This document shows, piece after piece, positions 23,690 to 34,247 of a stretch of DNA of 64,000 bases. The notes under the pieces are model-generated. The model made no database searches and had not been told where the DNA came from. It worked only from the letters and a program-made list of their open reading frames with translations. A program made the position numbers and the translations under genes. Every line of letters begins with the position of its first letter. The first letter of the stretch is position 1. Source of the stretch: Talinum fruticosum (lineage: Eukaryota > Streptophyta > Magnoliopsida > Caryophyllales > Talinaceae); the NCBI GenBank assembly GCA_021018815.1, contig JAITYX010000012.1, positions 4,699,001 through 4,763,000 of the forward strand. Direction: 5' to 3'.

Positions 23690-26600
23690 CTACTCATCTT
23701 CTTCCTCACTCTCATCAACACACATTTCATCTTCCAATTCTTCATCTTCATCGCTAATGAAATCCTCAAACTCCTCCTCCTCATCCTCCTCCTCATCCTC
23801 CTCCTCCTCCTCCTCCTCCTCTTCCTCCGGTGCTTCAAGTACATCAAGTATGTTAATGTTAAGATCTTCATAATATCCATGATCATATCGCAAGTTTGGA
23901 ATTGATACATCATGCTCTACTATAGCATTCACATTAGACATGTTCTCCTCTTGATATGCAACCGACAACATGTATTGATTATCGACTCTAGACCTTGGTT
24001 TAGTTTTGATGACAACCCACCAATGTAATTTCTCCCTAGTTTTTTGTGGATACGACATGTAATAAACTTGAGTTGCAACTCCAGCTAATATAAATGGATC
24101 ATATTTTCTATATCGTTTATCATGTCGAATCTCAACTATTCCATAACGGTTGTGCACTCTCATACCACGATTTAAAGTATTATCAAAACACTCACAATTG
24201 AATAAGACACACTTCTTAACCGGCTCTCCTGGATATTCTATTTCAATCACTTCTTTAAGGAGTCCATAATATTCATTTTCATAATCCCCTTCACCCGTCC
24301 CTATGACACATACTCCACAATTCATGGTTGTTTTCCCTTCACTCCATTCATGAGTGTGGAATTTGTAGCCATTAACAAAGTAAATAGGATATGTAGTCAA
24401 AACTTTCAAAGGACCCATAGCTATTTGACATAAGTATGTATAACAATCCATTCGCCCTAGCTGAAGTTGTTTAACCTATATCAAAAAAGAAAACATAAAG
24501 TTAATAGATGTAAGAATGATTAATATGTTATACTTTAATATTTCTCTAAACTATTTATGTTTAATCATAGGAAAACTTACATTATCCTTAAACCATGGTA
24601 TAAATTCATTTGCAATCAATCCATCTAAATCCTCATCAGATATAAATGAACATGATCTCCGTTTTTGTTGTTTAAAGAACTCGCATTCTTACTTACGTGA
24701 GTAATGAGCAAGAAAACTTCTAAAACTATAGGCTAAATAACTTTACTTTGACTTTTGTAATGCATGATGTACTCACTCTATATAAGGTTCAACCTCATTG
24801 CAATTTAACAGGATATGCAAGTGGGCAGCTTTATATTCTCGGTCACTCAAGTACCGTTTCCCTTTCTTACCGGCATAACGACCTTGTAGTTCAAAAACGG
24901 ACAATGTCGGTTGAAATTGGTCGTTGTTGAGTTCATATTCGTTTCGTCTGGATCTAGTTCTCATAGATGGTACATTGGACTCAAAATAATACGAACGAAG
25001 TAAGTAGTCTCCATGTACAAATACGCCTCACATATTGAGCCTTCAACACGAGCTTTATTTTTACCATTTTCTTAAGCTTTCCAAGAAATCTGAAATAAAA
25101 TGTGTTAATAAAATCACAAATAATTTAATCCTATAACCACTATATGTAAATTTTCAATTACCTCTCAAAAGGATACATCCATCGATACTTGAATAGGACC
25201 CCCAATAAGTGCCTCTTGTGGCAAATGAATAGGTAAATGCTCCATTACATTGAAAAACCACGGAGGAAATATACGTTCCAATTCACAAAGAATTATAGGG
25301 ATATTTCGCTCCATTTCAAGTAACTTTTCCTCCCGTAAAACAGTTGAGCATAATTTTCTAAAGAACCGACTCAACTCAGCCAATGGCTTCCATACATACT
25401 CAGGTAATGAATTAAAGGCCGTCGGAAGTAAAGATTCCATAAACACGTGACAATCATGACTTTTCATCCACGATAATGTTGCATTACTCATATCAACACA
25501 ATTGGACATGTGAGAAGCATACCCATCCGGCATTCTCAACCCTTTGACCCATTCACACAAGGCTCTTTTCTGTTCTAGTGTAAATGTAAAGTTTGCTTTA
25601 GGTTTAATAACCTTGCCATTCGGACCAACACGAAGCTCCAACTACGGTCGTCTACAATGTTCCACTAAGTCCATCCTTGCCTTCACATTGTCTTTTGTTT
25701 TACCTTTAACATCCATGACTGTGTTGAATATATTATCAAAAAGTTCTTTTCAATGTGCATAACATCAAGGTTATGGCGCAACAAATTCGTCTCCCAATAT
25801 GGTAACTCCCGGAAGATACTCCTTTTGGTCCAATTATGGTTCTCACCAAACCCCTCTACCTCAAATTCAAAATCCTCAATAATAGTGGGCGGTTGTTGGA
25901 CATGTTGCCATATTTGTTCGCTCGTCAAGCGCTTAGGAGGTCTACTTCTATCAACTTTGTCCTTTTTGAATTCGTCTACATTCCCTCTAAATGGATGATG
26001 AATAGGCAAAAAACAACGATGACAATCAAACCATGATGCTTTCCCTCCCTTCCCTAACCAAAAAGCCTTTGACTTATGCATACATATTGGACAAGCTAAT
26101 TTTCCATGAGTACTCCATCCGGACAACATACCATATGCTTGGGAAGTCATTAATAGTCCAAAGTAATGCAGCCCTCATTTTGAAGTTTTGCTTCTTTGAG
26201 ATATCATATGTCAAGATACCATCCCATAAAAGTTTCAATTCATCAATCAAGGGTTGTAAATATACATCAATTTTACCCTTAGGGTTCTTTGGACCTGGAA
26301 TTATACAACTTAAAAACATGTAAGGTGTTGTCATACACATTTACGGAGGAAGATTATAAGGAGTGACAATGACTGGCCAACATGAATAAGTCTTAGAAGT
26401 TTGACCAAATGGAGTAAAACCATCTGAACATAATCCCAATCTAACATTACGAGGCTCGAAGCAAAAGTAGAATGGAGTTGATCAAATTTTTCCAGGCTTC
26501 CCCATTAGATGGATGGCACATCACCCCTTCCTCTCTCCGACTAACATGATGCCACCTCATATGTTCAGCGAGAACTCCGAGATGCATACAATCTTTGTAG

Positions 26601-27421
26601 TGCTGGGAATGAGAGGAAAATAATGCATCTTTGCAAAAGAAATCCTTTTACGATTCCCTTTACTTGAGTTCTGCTCTTTCCATCTCGGTGCATCACAAAA
26701 TTTACATTTCTCCAAAGGTTCATCATCCTTAAAATAGATCATGCAGCCATTGATACAAGAATCAATTTTAATAACACTTAAACCTAGTTTTTCACAAACT
26801 TCTTAGCCTCGGCGAAATTAGAAGGAACATAGTTGTTGGGGGACATGTCTCTTTGATAAGTTGAGCTATTTCATCAAAGCAAGTGTGAGACATATTATAA
26901 TCAGATTTAATACTCATCATTCTAAGAGCCATAGACAACTCAGTATGAGTATTACATCCAGGCCACAAGGGTCGTTGAGCTGCATTAAGCTTGTCATAAA
27001 ACTGTTGGGCATTTGGATTTGGAGGTTCACAATCTTCTTGACGTGATTCCATTAGATCGTCGACCATTGTGTGAAATCTATCAACCACATCATTATTATT
27101 ATAGTCGACATGTACATTAGAAGAACTATGTCCCATGTTAACATCCTTAGTAGGTTCAACCTCCCCGTGTGAAGTCCAATACCAATACGCATGTTTGAAA
27201 CCCCTCTTATAAAGATGAACTTTGATCTCTTACGGGGTTAAGAAATATTTATTCTTACACTTAAAATAAGGACATCTATATTTACCCTCCCTTAGATACA
27301 CAGGTTGAAGCCTTGCAAAAGCATCAAACTCTTGAACCCCTCTAATAAATTCATGAGTACACCCTTTACGACCCAAAATTAGTCTATTAGTCATCCATTT
27401 ACGATGTTCGGGAATTTCCAT
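23690..27421 (-). pseudogene. tnp2: TNP2-type transposase of CACTA C0, nearly full-length but interrupted
   Basis: The ATG at 27,421 gives MEIPEHRKWMTNR and a transposase-associated domain (F..GVQEFDAFARLQP; RCPYFKCKN). Then come PPNPNAQQFYDKL and WPGC (26,990-26,940), EPRNVRLGLCSDGF (Transposase_21, ~26,450), IDVYLQPLIDELK (~26,260), MLSGWSTHGKLACPIC (~26,130), LDVMHIEKNF (~25,760), MKSHDCHVF..LLPTAF (DUF4218, ~25,465) and, in the last frame (24,451-23,690), a DUF4216-type segment (GYKFHTHEW; MRVHNRYGIVEI; KYDPFILA) with a tail of about 50 mostly Glu/Asp residues. An in-frame stop falls just after the first domain (FLTP-stop-EIKVH, ~27,236), and frame changes occur later. Some gaps are introns. 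It is the best-preserved transposase here but probably not functional. Confidence 0.88.
23772..23830. repeat. CTC/GAG trinucleotide tract coding for poly-Glu
   Basis: A run of (CTC)n with TTC and ATC variants encodes, on the minus strand, the acidic tail of TNP2. The C2 transposase has a similar Asp/Glu-rich tail (53,718-53,869) without such a regular DNA repeat, so the acidic character rather than the microsatellite is what is shared. Confidence 0.85.
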
Positions 27422-27804
27422 ATCCTGTGCGATACAATTAAATAAATAGTCTGTTAATATTTTCCCAAGAAAACAACTATGAATAATCATAACATTCATA
27501 CAATTACTAGGTCATAAGTACCTATATTACTAAAAGGAAAACAAGATGGAAAAATCAGAAAATTAATAAGTTAACAATGAAAAAGTTGAGAACATAAGTA
27601 AACAAGATGCAAATTACCGTGCTTGATTGATGACCCAACTTTACGGTATGTCAAACCCTGCAATGATTTGCATAACAACATAGAATGCAAAAGAATCAAC
27701 TACATGTTAACTTAAAAAACATGTACAAGATTGTTCATTGACCGTTTTAATATAAGATGAAAATATAAAGCTGTAAAAACATACACAACCCAATATTGAC
27801 CCTT

Positions 27805-28085
27805 TTATCCCAAGGCTCTTTCAAGTGCTTGGTTTGGCTTTCAAATTCTAACTTAAGGTGATAAAGGTAGTTTCCTAAAGGAGTTTAAAAATTTTCTAAA
27901 AATTTCGGCAGAGTCTCATTTGTAATATGGACTATTCCATAGGCTTAAAGCCTTCAAATCCTGAATAAAAATCATAATATAACTCGACGAGCCACACGCT
28001 CGGAGTTTACAACTCAACGGCCACACGCCGGAGTCCAATCAATCATACATTACAATTTAAAACAATCTAAATGGTTCTTGGCATA
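27805..28085 (-). repeat. Inverted fragment of LTR B inside CACTA C0
   Basis: The minus strand matches the 3' part of LTR B (36,590-36,870): the blocks 'ggactccggcgtgtgg', 'gttgagtt', 'tttaagcctatgg' and 'actctgccgaaattttt'. It stops before the LTR's terminal bases on one side and is cut off on the other, so it is a captured piece rather than a complete LTR. Confidence 0.75.
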
Positions 28086-30314
28086 AAGAAGGTGGGGGAG
28101 GGGGAGGGGGAGGGGAGGGCTGCTCCCACCAATTAAGAAGTCATAGCAAATACTTGGTCCATTAACTCGCTTTTCTAAAACATACAACCACTAAAATAAG
28201 AAGTCATAGCAAATACTATGTCTATATTATTTGAATACCGGTTTTCTCTAGGCTTATCTTTATACCATCATCATAAACACGGTTGTGGCAAGTTTTGTCA
28301 CACGGGTATGGACAATCGATGGTTCGAATTTCTTTCGATTAAAAAACCATTCTCCAACCGCTTACGCAATCGTCCGAAATTGATAGTTTAAATTAGTATC
28401 GCGGGAACAAACTAGTTAAGAATTGAGCCAACCTAGTCATGCCAAACTCTATGACATTACATAAGTTCATTAAACTGAATCAAACCGAATGAAACCGATC
28501 AAAATGACTACTCTAACCACTACTAGGTACTTGGTTAAGCTCAAAAAATATAATAAATAGAATACGAAAGAGTGATCTTACGGTATTATCTAGTACGGGA
28601 GAATCGTCTCGAACCATGTCTCTTGGGTTTCAGATTGACGAGTGAATAAAGCAAGAGTTGATGAAATATCCTCTTGTTCGTGACCTCCCTAGGGACTTCA
28701 ATCCAGCTAGGAATTGTTTCCTAAAATGCGAAATCATGATTGATAAAATATTTATGAATAATAATATCATACTAATCAACTTAAGACTACATGAGATAGA
28801 CCTATGAAATAGGAAATTCAATTCATATCCTAGTGAGTTTATTTGAACAATAATGGAGTGATCGTATGTATGGATGTAACTGTGTTCAATTCAAACCATT
28901 TTAAATTTGACTCATTTCGGGGTTAGGTTCGCTAGATTTGTTCAATAAGCTAAATAAATGAAAAACATTTAGCATTAGTTACACAAACATTGGCCTTGTT
29001 ATATTGGTGTTGTATCAAATAATTGCATATTTTTGAAAAAGTCTATTAGTCAAGTTTAATTTCAAATAATCACAATATACGTCTCGCTTGTGTTGGATTT
29101 GGAAAAGTCCAAATGTAGACTCCCATATGTACAAAAATATTTCCCTATTCGCAAAATGACTGGTTCCAAAAGATTACGTTGTATTATGATTAGAGTATAA
29201 AAAGATATGGGAAAAGTCCAAATGTAAACCAAAATAATGTATACAATATGAAGGTTCAGCTATGCCGACATCTTAGAAAAGCATACAATGAATTAGTTTA
29301 GTGGTTGTATGTTTCATTGGTTTCCTAAGATATGCTAAGTGCAAATGTTAAAAAAGCTGTATTTTGTTAGCAATGTCACGATATGGATTGTTGAGAGCTT
29401 GGGTTTTCAACCCTTTATCTCATCCGGGGTTCTTTGCTCCCTTCCTGCGAGTCGTATGACCAAATCCTAGTCGACTTTCAATTACGGACGGAAACAGGAA
29501 GTGCATAAAACGAAATCATGTAGTCATTAACCGAGCCATTGAACTCAAAAGAATGGTGAGCGACGACGAGTTATGGCCGACATCCACGACCAACTCATAT
29601 ATTGAATCAAACTAATTTACTTTTTACCATAGGTTTTTAATAATTTGAGGGTAATTGGCTTCACCCCTTGGTTATCTCCATCACTATCACGAAGCAAGAG
29701 ACTCTATCTTTCCTTCCTCGCCCTATATATATAATAGTCTCCGTACGGAAAAAGAATAGTGCCCCACTATTAATTTTGCTCCCGATTTTGGCTCTTAAAC
29801 TGCCATGTATACACCTCAAAGTCATAAAGACCCAGCACAAGAAAACAAAGGAAGAAGGGGAGCCTTGGATTTACGCTTCCAATTAGACGGTTATGCTTCC
29901 CTCACAATTTTTGTCATTTTGACCGAGTGGAAAATACACTTGGTTTGTGTCATTTTGACCAGGCATTCAAGTTCTCTGTTTATATTTATATCAAATTATG
30001 CTTTTTATCGTAAAAATACCCATGTTTGCATGTAGATACTTGAACAGGGTCGCACACAATTTGGAAATGGCAGGGTCTCATACTTGGAGACGAATATGCG
30101 TCGGAGACTCTTGGACTGAGCCTCAAAAACATCTTGTAAATTAAACTAAATGAAAAAACAACTACAATGAAGAATCATTTGACAACAATAGAGGAACTCA
30201 AATGAAACAAAAAGAGGTGAAAGAATGTAGGAAATGTGATGAAATTGAACCTGGAATCGGAGGAAGAACGATCACCAAGCACTGTCCCTGTCGGGGGTGG
30301 AGCGAGCGTCGGAC
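28086..30314. other. 5' non-coding part of CACTA C0
   Basis: No recognisable coding. It begins with a G-rich microsatellite (28,091-28,118, repeats of GGGGGA). It includes dispersed short frames without similarity and a TATATATA stretch near 29,724. It lies upstream of TNP2 in the element's own orientation, so it should hold the leader, introns or inserted DNA. Confidence 0.45.
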
Positions 30315-30749
30315 TCCGAGTCTTCCTCGAGACACCTAGACAGCTGTCGATCGTCGGCCACCGAGTGAAGGCGGCGAAGACTTCCCGGAGACGGTGGTCG
30401 GGTTGCCGAGACCGTGGAACCCAAAACCCAGAATCGAAACACTTGTAAATTCCGCTAGCTTAAGTCTCCGAGTCTTCGAGAGCCGTCGGTCGTCGGCCAC
30501 TGGAGTGACGGCGGCGATGCGGTTCCCGGAGACAGCGGCGGGGTTGCGGAGAGGTCAGCGGCTTGGATCCAGCCGTGAGTTAGGGTTCGAGCCTCAATTC
30601 CGCTAGCTTAAGTCTCCGAGTCTTCGGAGAGCCGTCGGTCGTCTCATGACTCGGAGTGACGGCAGCAATGCGGTTCCGGAGACGGCGACGATGCGGTTCC
30701 CGGAGAGGTCGGCGGCTTGGATCCAGCCGTGAGTTAGGGTTCGAGCTTA
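30315..30749. repeat. GC-rich tandem repeat near the 5' end of CACTA C0
   Basis: A ~148-bp unit starting tccgctagcttaagtctccg occurs at 30,451-30,598 and 30,599-30,749 with few differences. A third, more diverged copy without the first bases lies at about 30,315-30,420. Shared blocks include 'gagccgtcggtcgtc' and 'gcggcttggatccagccgtg'. The region is much richer in G+C than its surroundings. Confidence 0.85.
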
Positions 30750-30849
30750 GGGGGTGCGAAGGCGGAGCATACGTGAGAGAGGGTGTGAGAGGAGAGAGAG
30801 AGTCCTTTGGCTTAGTTATTTCCCACCTACCACTATAATTTGGTTTTAA

Positions 30850-31213
30850 ATTTTTTTTAACACACTTTCACCAAAATTTTTATTTGGTGGGAATTGAAAA
30901 ATTGAATTTACTAGTGAACCATTTGGGGGTGAAAGAGCTGCTATTAAAATAAAAAAGGGGGAAATTTAAATAAATAAATGTTAGTGGAAAATTAGTGAAA
31001 AATTAGTAGGAAATTAATTTTTTATAAAAATTAAAATTGTGAAAATATTTGGTGGTGGAAAATCGGTGGTAATTTAGTGGGAAATTTTTCATCGAAAATA
31101 TGACGGTGGGAAATCGATGAAAAAAATCAAGTAGTGGAAAAACAGTGAAAAATTTCCCACTGTAATTTTTCGATGGAAAATTACGATGGGAAATTTGATG
31201 ATTTTTGGTAGTG
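30850..31213. repeat. Subterminal repeats of C0, 5' side
   Basis: Motifs such as GGTGGGAAAT, AGTGGAAAA and TTTCCCACTG recur between 30,885 and the terminus in both orientations. They are the same motif family as at 20,930-21,320 but less regular. Confidence 0.75.
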
Positions 31214-31255
31214 AGAGTTAAGAGTCTGTTGCCCAACGAACATACTTCAACGGAT

Positions 31256-31352
31256 ATTTTTGAGTGACTCGGAAAATTTGCTACAACGGTCACAAAGGAC
31301 TTCCAGTCGGAAGATGGTCACAACGGCTAGTCCGCTTGGTCATCTATAAATA
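31256..31352 (+). promoter_or_regulatory. Promoter of the copia 5' LTR
   Basis: A decayed palindrome TTTTTGAGTGACTCGGAAAA (31,256-31,275) is followed by the TATA box TATAAATA (31,345-31,352). The TATA box lies just inside the second half of the LTR, after the CACTA insertion, so the insertion separates the promoter from the upstream half of the LTR. Confidence 0.6.
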
Positions 31353-32008
31353 GAAGCCAACTGTCAAGACTTGAAGATTGCTTGAACTAACTCGTCAATA
31401 CAAATACTTGAGCAAAAGTCTTTGTATTCATTTTCAATCTTCTACTTACAACTCCAACTCTATAATTAATATTCTCCGAGTTGTAAGGTCTTGTAATCGG
31501 TTATAAACACTTATTCTTACTTTCTAAGTAAGGTCCCTTGACTGAGCTGTAAGGGTTATCTCAGCTCGGTTGTCCCTAGTTGTAAAGGTTATCTTAGTTA
31601 GAAAGTACTAGATCGGATAAGGGAATTTTTGAGTCTAGGAAAAACTCGTAAGGAGTTGTCTAAGGGAGCAACTTAGGTTGAGTCATTCTATTATATTTTG
31701 TGCATTCAAAATAGTGGATTTGACTTCATGCTTGGATTAGCACGGTCCGTGGTTTTCCGCCCCAGGAGGGTTTCCACGTAATTTCGAGTTTATACTTTTC
31801 CGAGTCCAATCTAGACTCGGACAGATTTAAAGTTCATCACAATCTGTATCTTCATCTTCCACTTATTCCGAGTTAGTGTTTTCCGAGTTCATTCTTGACT
31901 TACACTCTCCTCGGAATCATATCAAGTGTTTAACTCGAGTGAATTTCCTCATCACCCTATTCATCCCCCTCTAGGGTGACTTAGCTTCTCCGAGAGTAAA
32001 CCTTTAAT

Positions 32009-32019
32009 TGGTATCGAGC
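32009..32019 (+). other. Primer binding site (tRNA-Met type)
   Basis: TGGTATCGAGC follows the 5' LTR end by two bases. It matches the usual copia primer site TGGTATCAGAGC except for one missing A. It marks the start of minus-strand DNA synthesis in the element. Confidence 0.85.
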
Positions 32020-32065
32020 CTAGCCTTTCGGAAAGGATCTAACCATCCAAAGGTTTAAAGATCAA

Positions 32066-33723
32066 ATGGCTTAGAACAACGGAGAGTTCGATGAAGGAAG
32101 ATCTTTCAGTAGACCACCAAAGTTCAAAGGATCTAACTTCGTGCACTGGAAGAAGCTCATGGAATGTTTCTTGCTAGATCATGATGAGGATGTCCGGAAC
32201 ATCATACAAGTAAGCAACTACATTCCTATGAAGACGGAAGAAACAAGACTCGTGCCTAAGACAAAGGCCGAGTTCACTCTCGAAGAAACAGAAAAGTTCG
32301 AAAGAACTTTAAGGTGATGAACATTCCGATGTGCGCCATCAGCTCGTAAGAGTACAATCGAGTGTCCGCCATGACACAGCCAAAGAAGTATGGGACACAC
32401 TGGACAATACTTATGAAGGCACAAGCCAAGTCGGACAAGCGAAGATAAGCTAATATCTTCACAAGTACGAGCTGTTCAAGATGGAGCCGAAGAAAACATC
32501 ACTTAAATCTTCATCCACTTCACCGAGATTACCAACAATCTCAAATCTCTGGGTAAAATAATTTCCCACGAGGAAATGTGTAGAAAGATACTCAAAAGCC
32601 TACCCAAGAGAAGATGGGGTCCCAAGGTAACAGACTATCAAAGAGGCTCGGAACCTATCTCTACCGAAGCCGGATGAACTCATTGGGAAGCTTCTCACTC
32701 AAGAGATCCACCGGAACGAGGAGGATGCGAGGTCAGCACCAAAAAGAACATTGCAGCTGAAAGCCTCGTAAACCACGAAACAAATCTGAGTTCTTCTGAC
32801 TCGAAGAGGATCCCATGGCACTTATTGCTATGGGCTTCAAGAGAATAATGAAGCGAAGAGATGGGATAAGAAGCCAAGAGAAGAGTTCTATAAGAAAGAC
32901 AAGAAGGATAGAAAAGGTAAACACTCTTCCCCTTCAAAGTTATCTTTGACTAAGAACTCGGCTGTTTTGAATGTGGTAGCAAGGAACACATAGTCAAGGA
33001 CTGTCCCATGAGAAAGAGGGACGAGAAGAAAGAAAAAGGCTATCATGGCCACATGGAATGATGAAGACTCATCGGAAGACGATGAAGACTCGAGATGACT
33101 CAAAATGTCCGATGGCTCTCTCGACTCGGAAGTCGAAACGAGTCGATTCAAATCACTCGAACAATGAGGAAACAAATCCTCGGGAGGTAATTGAATACTT
33201 TCTCAAGTTTTCTAAATTTGATTTAGCTAAGTCTATTTTCACTTTGGAAGAAAAGTCCAATTATGACTCTTCTCTCTTTAAAGAACAACTTGAGTCAATC
33301 AATTTTGAGAGCTCTCTTTAAAAAATGAATTTAAAAACCGAGACTTACTCTAAGAGAACTTAAGACTAGTGCTCAATCCAATGAGACCGAGTCCGAGTTA
33401 CTCGAAGGGAAAATGAGCAACTAAAGCAAAAGCTCAACGAGTCTCAAGATCTTGTTTTAAAGTTTACTCAAGGTCGAAAAACCTTGATATACTCTTAGGG
33501 TCTAAATGTGTCTCCTTTAGAAAAGAAGGTCTTGGTTTTAACAAAGAAGAGGAATCCAATTCCTACTCGGAACTTTTCAAAAGGATTCCGGAACCGTGAA
33601 GTTCGGGAAGGCTGAGCACGGTCCCATTCATAAGAAAGAAAGGAGGACTGAGCCTGCACCAACTTACAGGAGAAAGCCTTCTCCACCGGTTTATAAAAGA
33701 AAAGCTTCTCAAAAGAAAGAGAC
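32066..33723 (+). pseudogene. gag: Copia gag pseudogene
   Basis: The ATG at 32,066 is followed after one codon by a stop. Downstream the N-terminal gag block is clear: PPKFKGSNFVHWKKLMECF (~32,118; typical form 'PP.FDG.NY..WK'). A zinc knuckle CFECGSKEHIVKDC (32,963-33,004; CX2CX4HX4C) follows in another frame, then a long charged region with KSNYDSSLFKEQLESI (~33,255), and a C-terminal part EHGPIHKKERRTEP (~33,615) typical of the Sirevirus/Retrofit type. At least four frame changes occur. LTR B cuts it off at 33,724. Confidence 0.88.
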
Positions 33724-34211
33724 TGTAATACCGGAATTTTAAAGAAAAGCACACGGCAAGCATAGAATTATTGAGTATTATTCCCCGCATCTAGGGGGTT
33801 GAGTGACTCGATTTTATTTACGACCGGACATATTACGTTAGAATCCCTTTGGAGGCTGGTGTTGAATTAATTAAATCAAGGAAATTGCCTTCCTTTTGTG
33901 TGTTGAACCTTTGCACGGTTAGGAATTGTCGTGGGTGAAGTATTAAAATAAGTTAAAACACAGAGGCATAAGGGGACGAAGAAAGGCAGAGGCGTGGATT
34001 TGTTTTATGTAGAAAAGATTACTTTGGTCATGAAAAGATAAGTGAGGTTTAATGAAGAGGTGGGTTTTTGGTTTAAGTGGAGAAATGAGATAGAAATGAA
34101 ATTGGGGGTCCAATTAGGATCATTAACCGACCCAATTAGGCGGTGGAAAAAAAGAAGAAAGGAAAGAGGACTCGGGGGTGCCCGAGCAACGAGAGAAGGA
34201 ACGAGCGGGTG

Positions 34212-34247
<36 letters not shown>

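Larger units (their letters stand above)
20910..31213 (-). mobile_element. CACTA (En/Spm) transposon C0, both ends intact
   Basis: Both ends carry the inverted repeat CACTACCAAAAATCATCAAA (left end 20,910 onward; reverse complement ending at 31,213), and the match continues for several bases beyond those 20. The 3-bp duplication AGA lies on each side (20,907-20,909 and 31,214-31,216), typical of CACTA elements. The uninterrupted LTR copy at 43,862-43,880 shows the empty site 'ccaaaagagttaagag'. The 10,304-bp element encodes TNP2 and TNPA on the minus strand. Confidence 0.96.
20110..32006 (+). mobile_element. 5' LTR of the copia element, split by CACTA C0
   Basis: The LTR consists of 20,110-20,909 plus 31,217-32,006, about 1,590 bp when joined. 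The first half matches the 3' LTR start (43,069-43,865) closely, far better than it matches other LTR A copies, as expected for the paired LTRs of one element. The palindrome-like motif is at 31,256-31,275 and the TATA box TATAAATA at 31,345-31,352. The 3' end reads gagtaaaccttta. Confidence 0.93.

Noticed and set aside
23679..23873. Plus-strand poly-Ser frame
   Set aside because: It is the antisense shadow of the GAG repeat coding for the acidic tail of TNP2.
30236..30838. Possible host gene fragments in the GC-rich block of C0
   Set aside because: The frames are short, tandemly repeated and without a recognisable domain. Kept as a repeat feature rather than a gene call.
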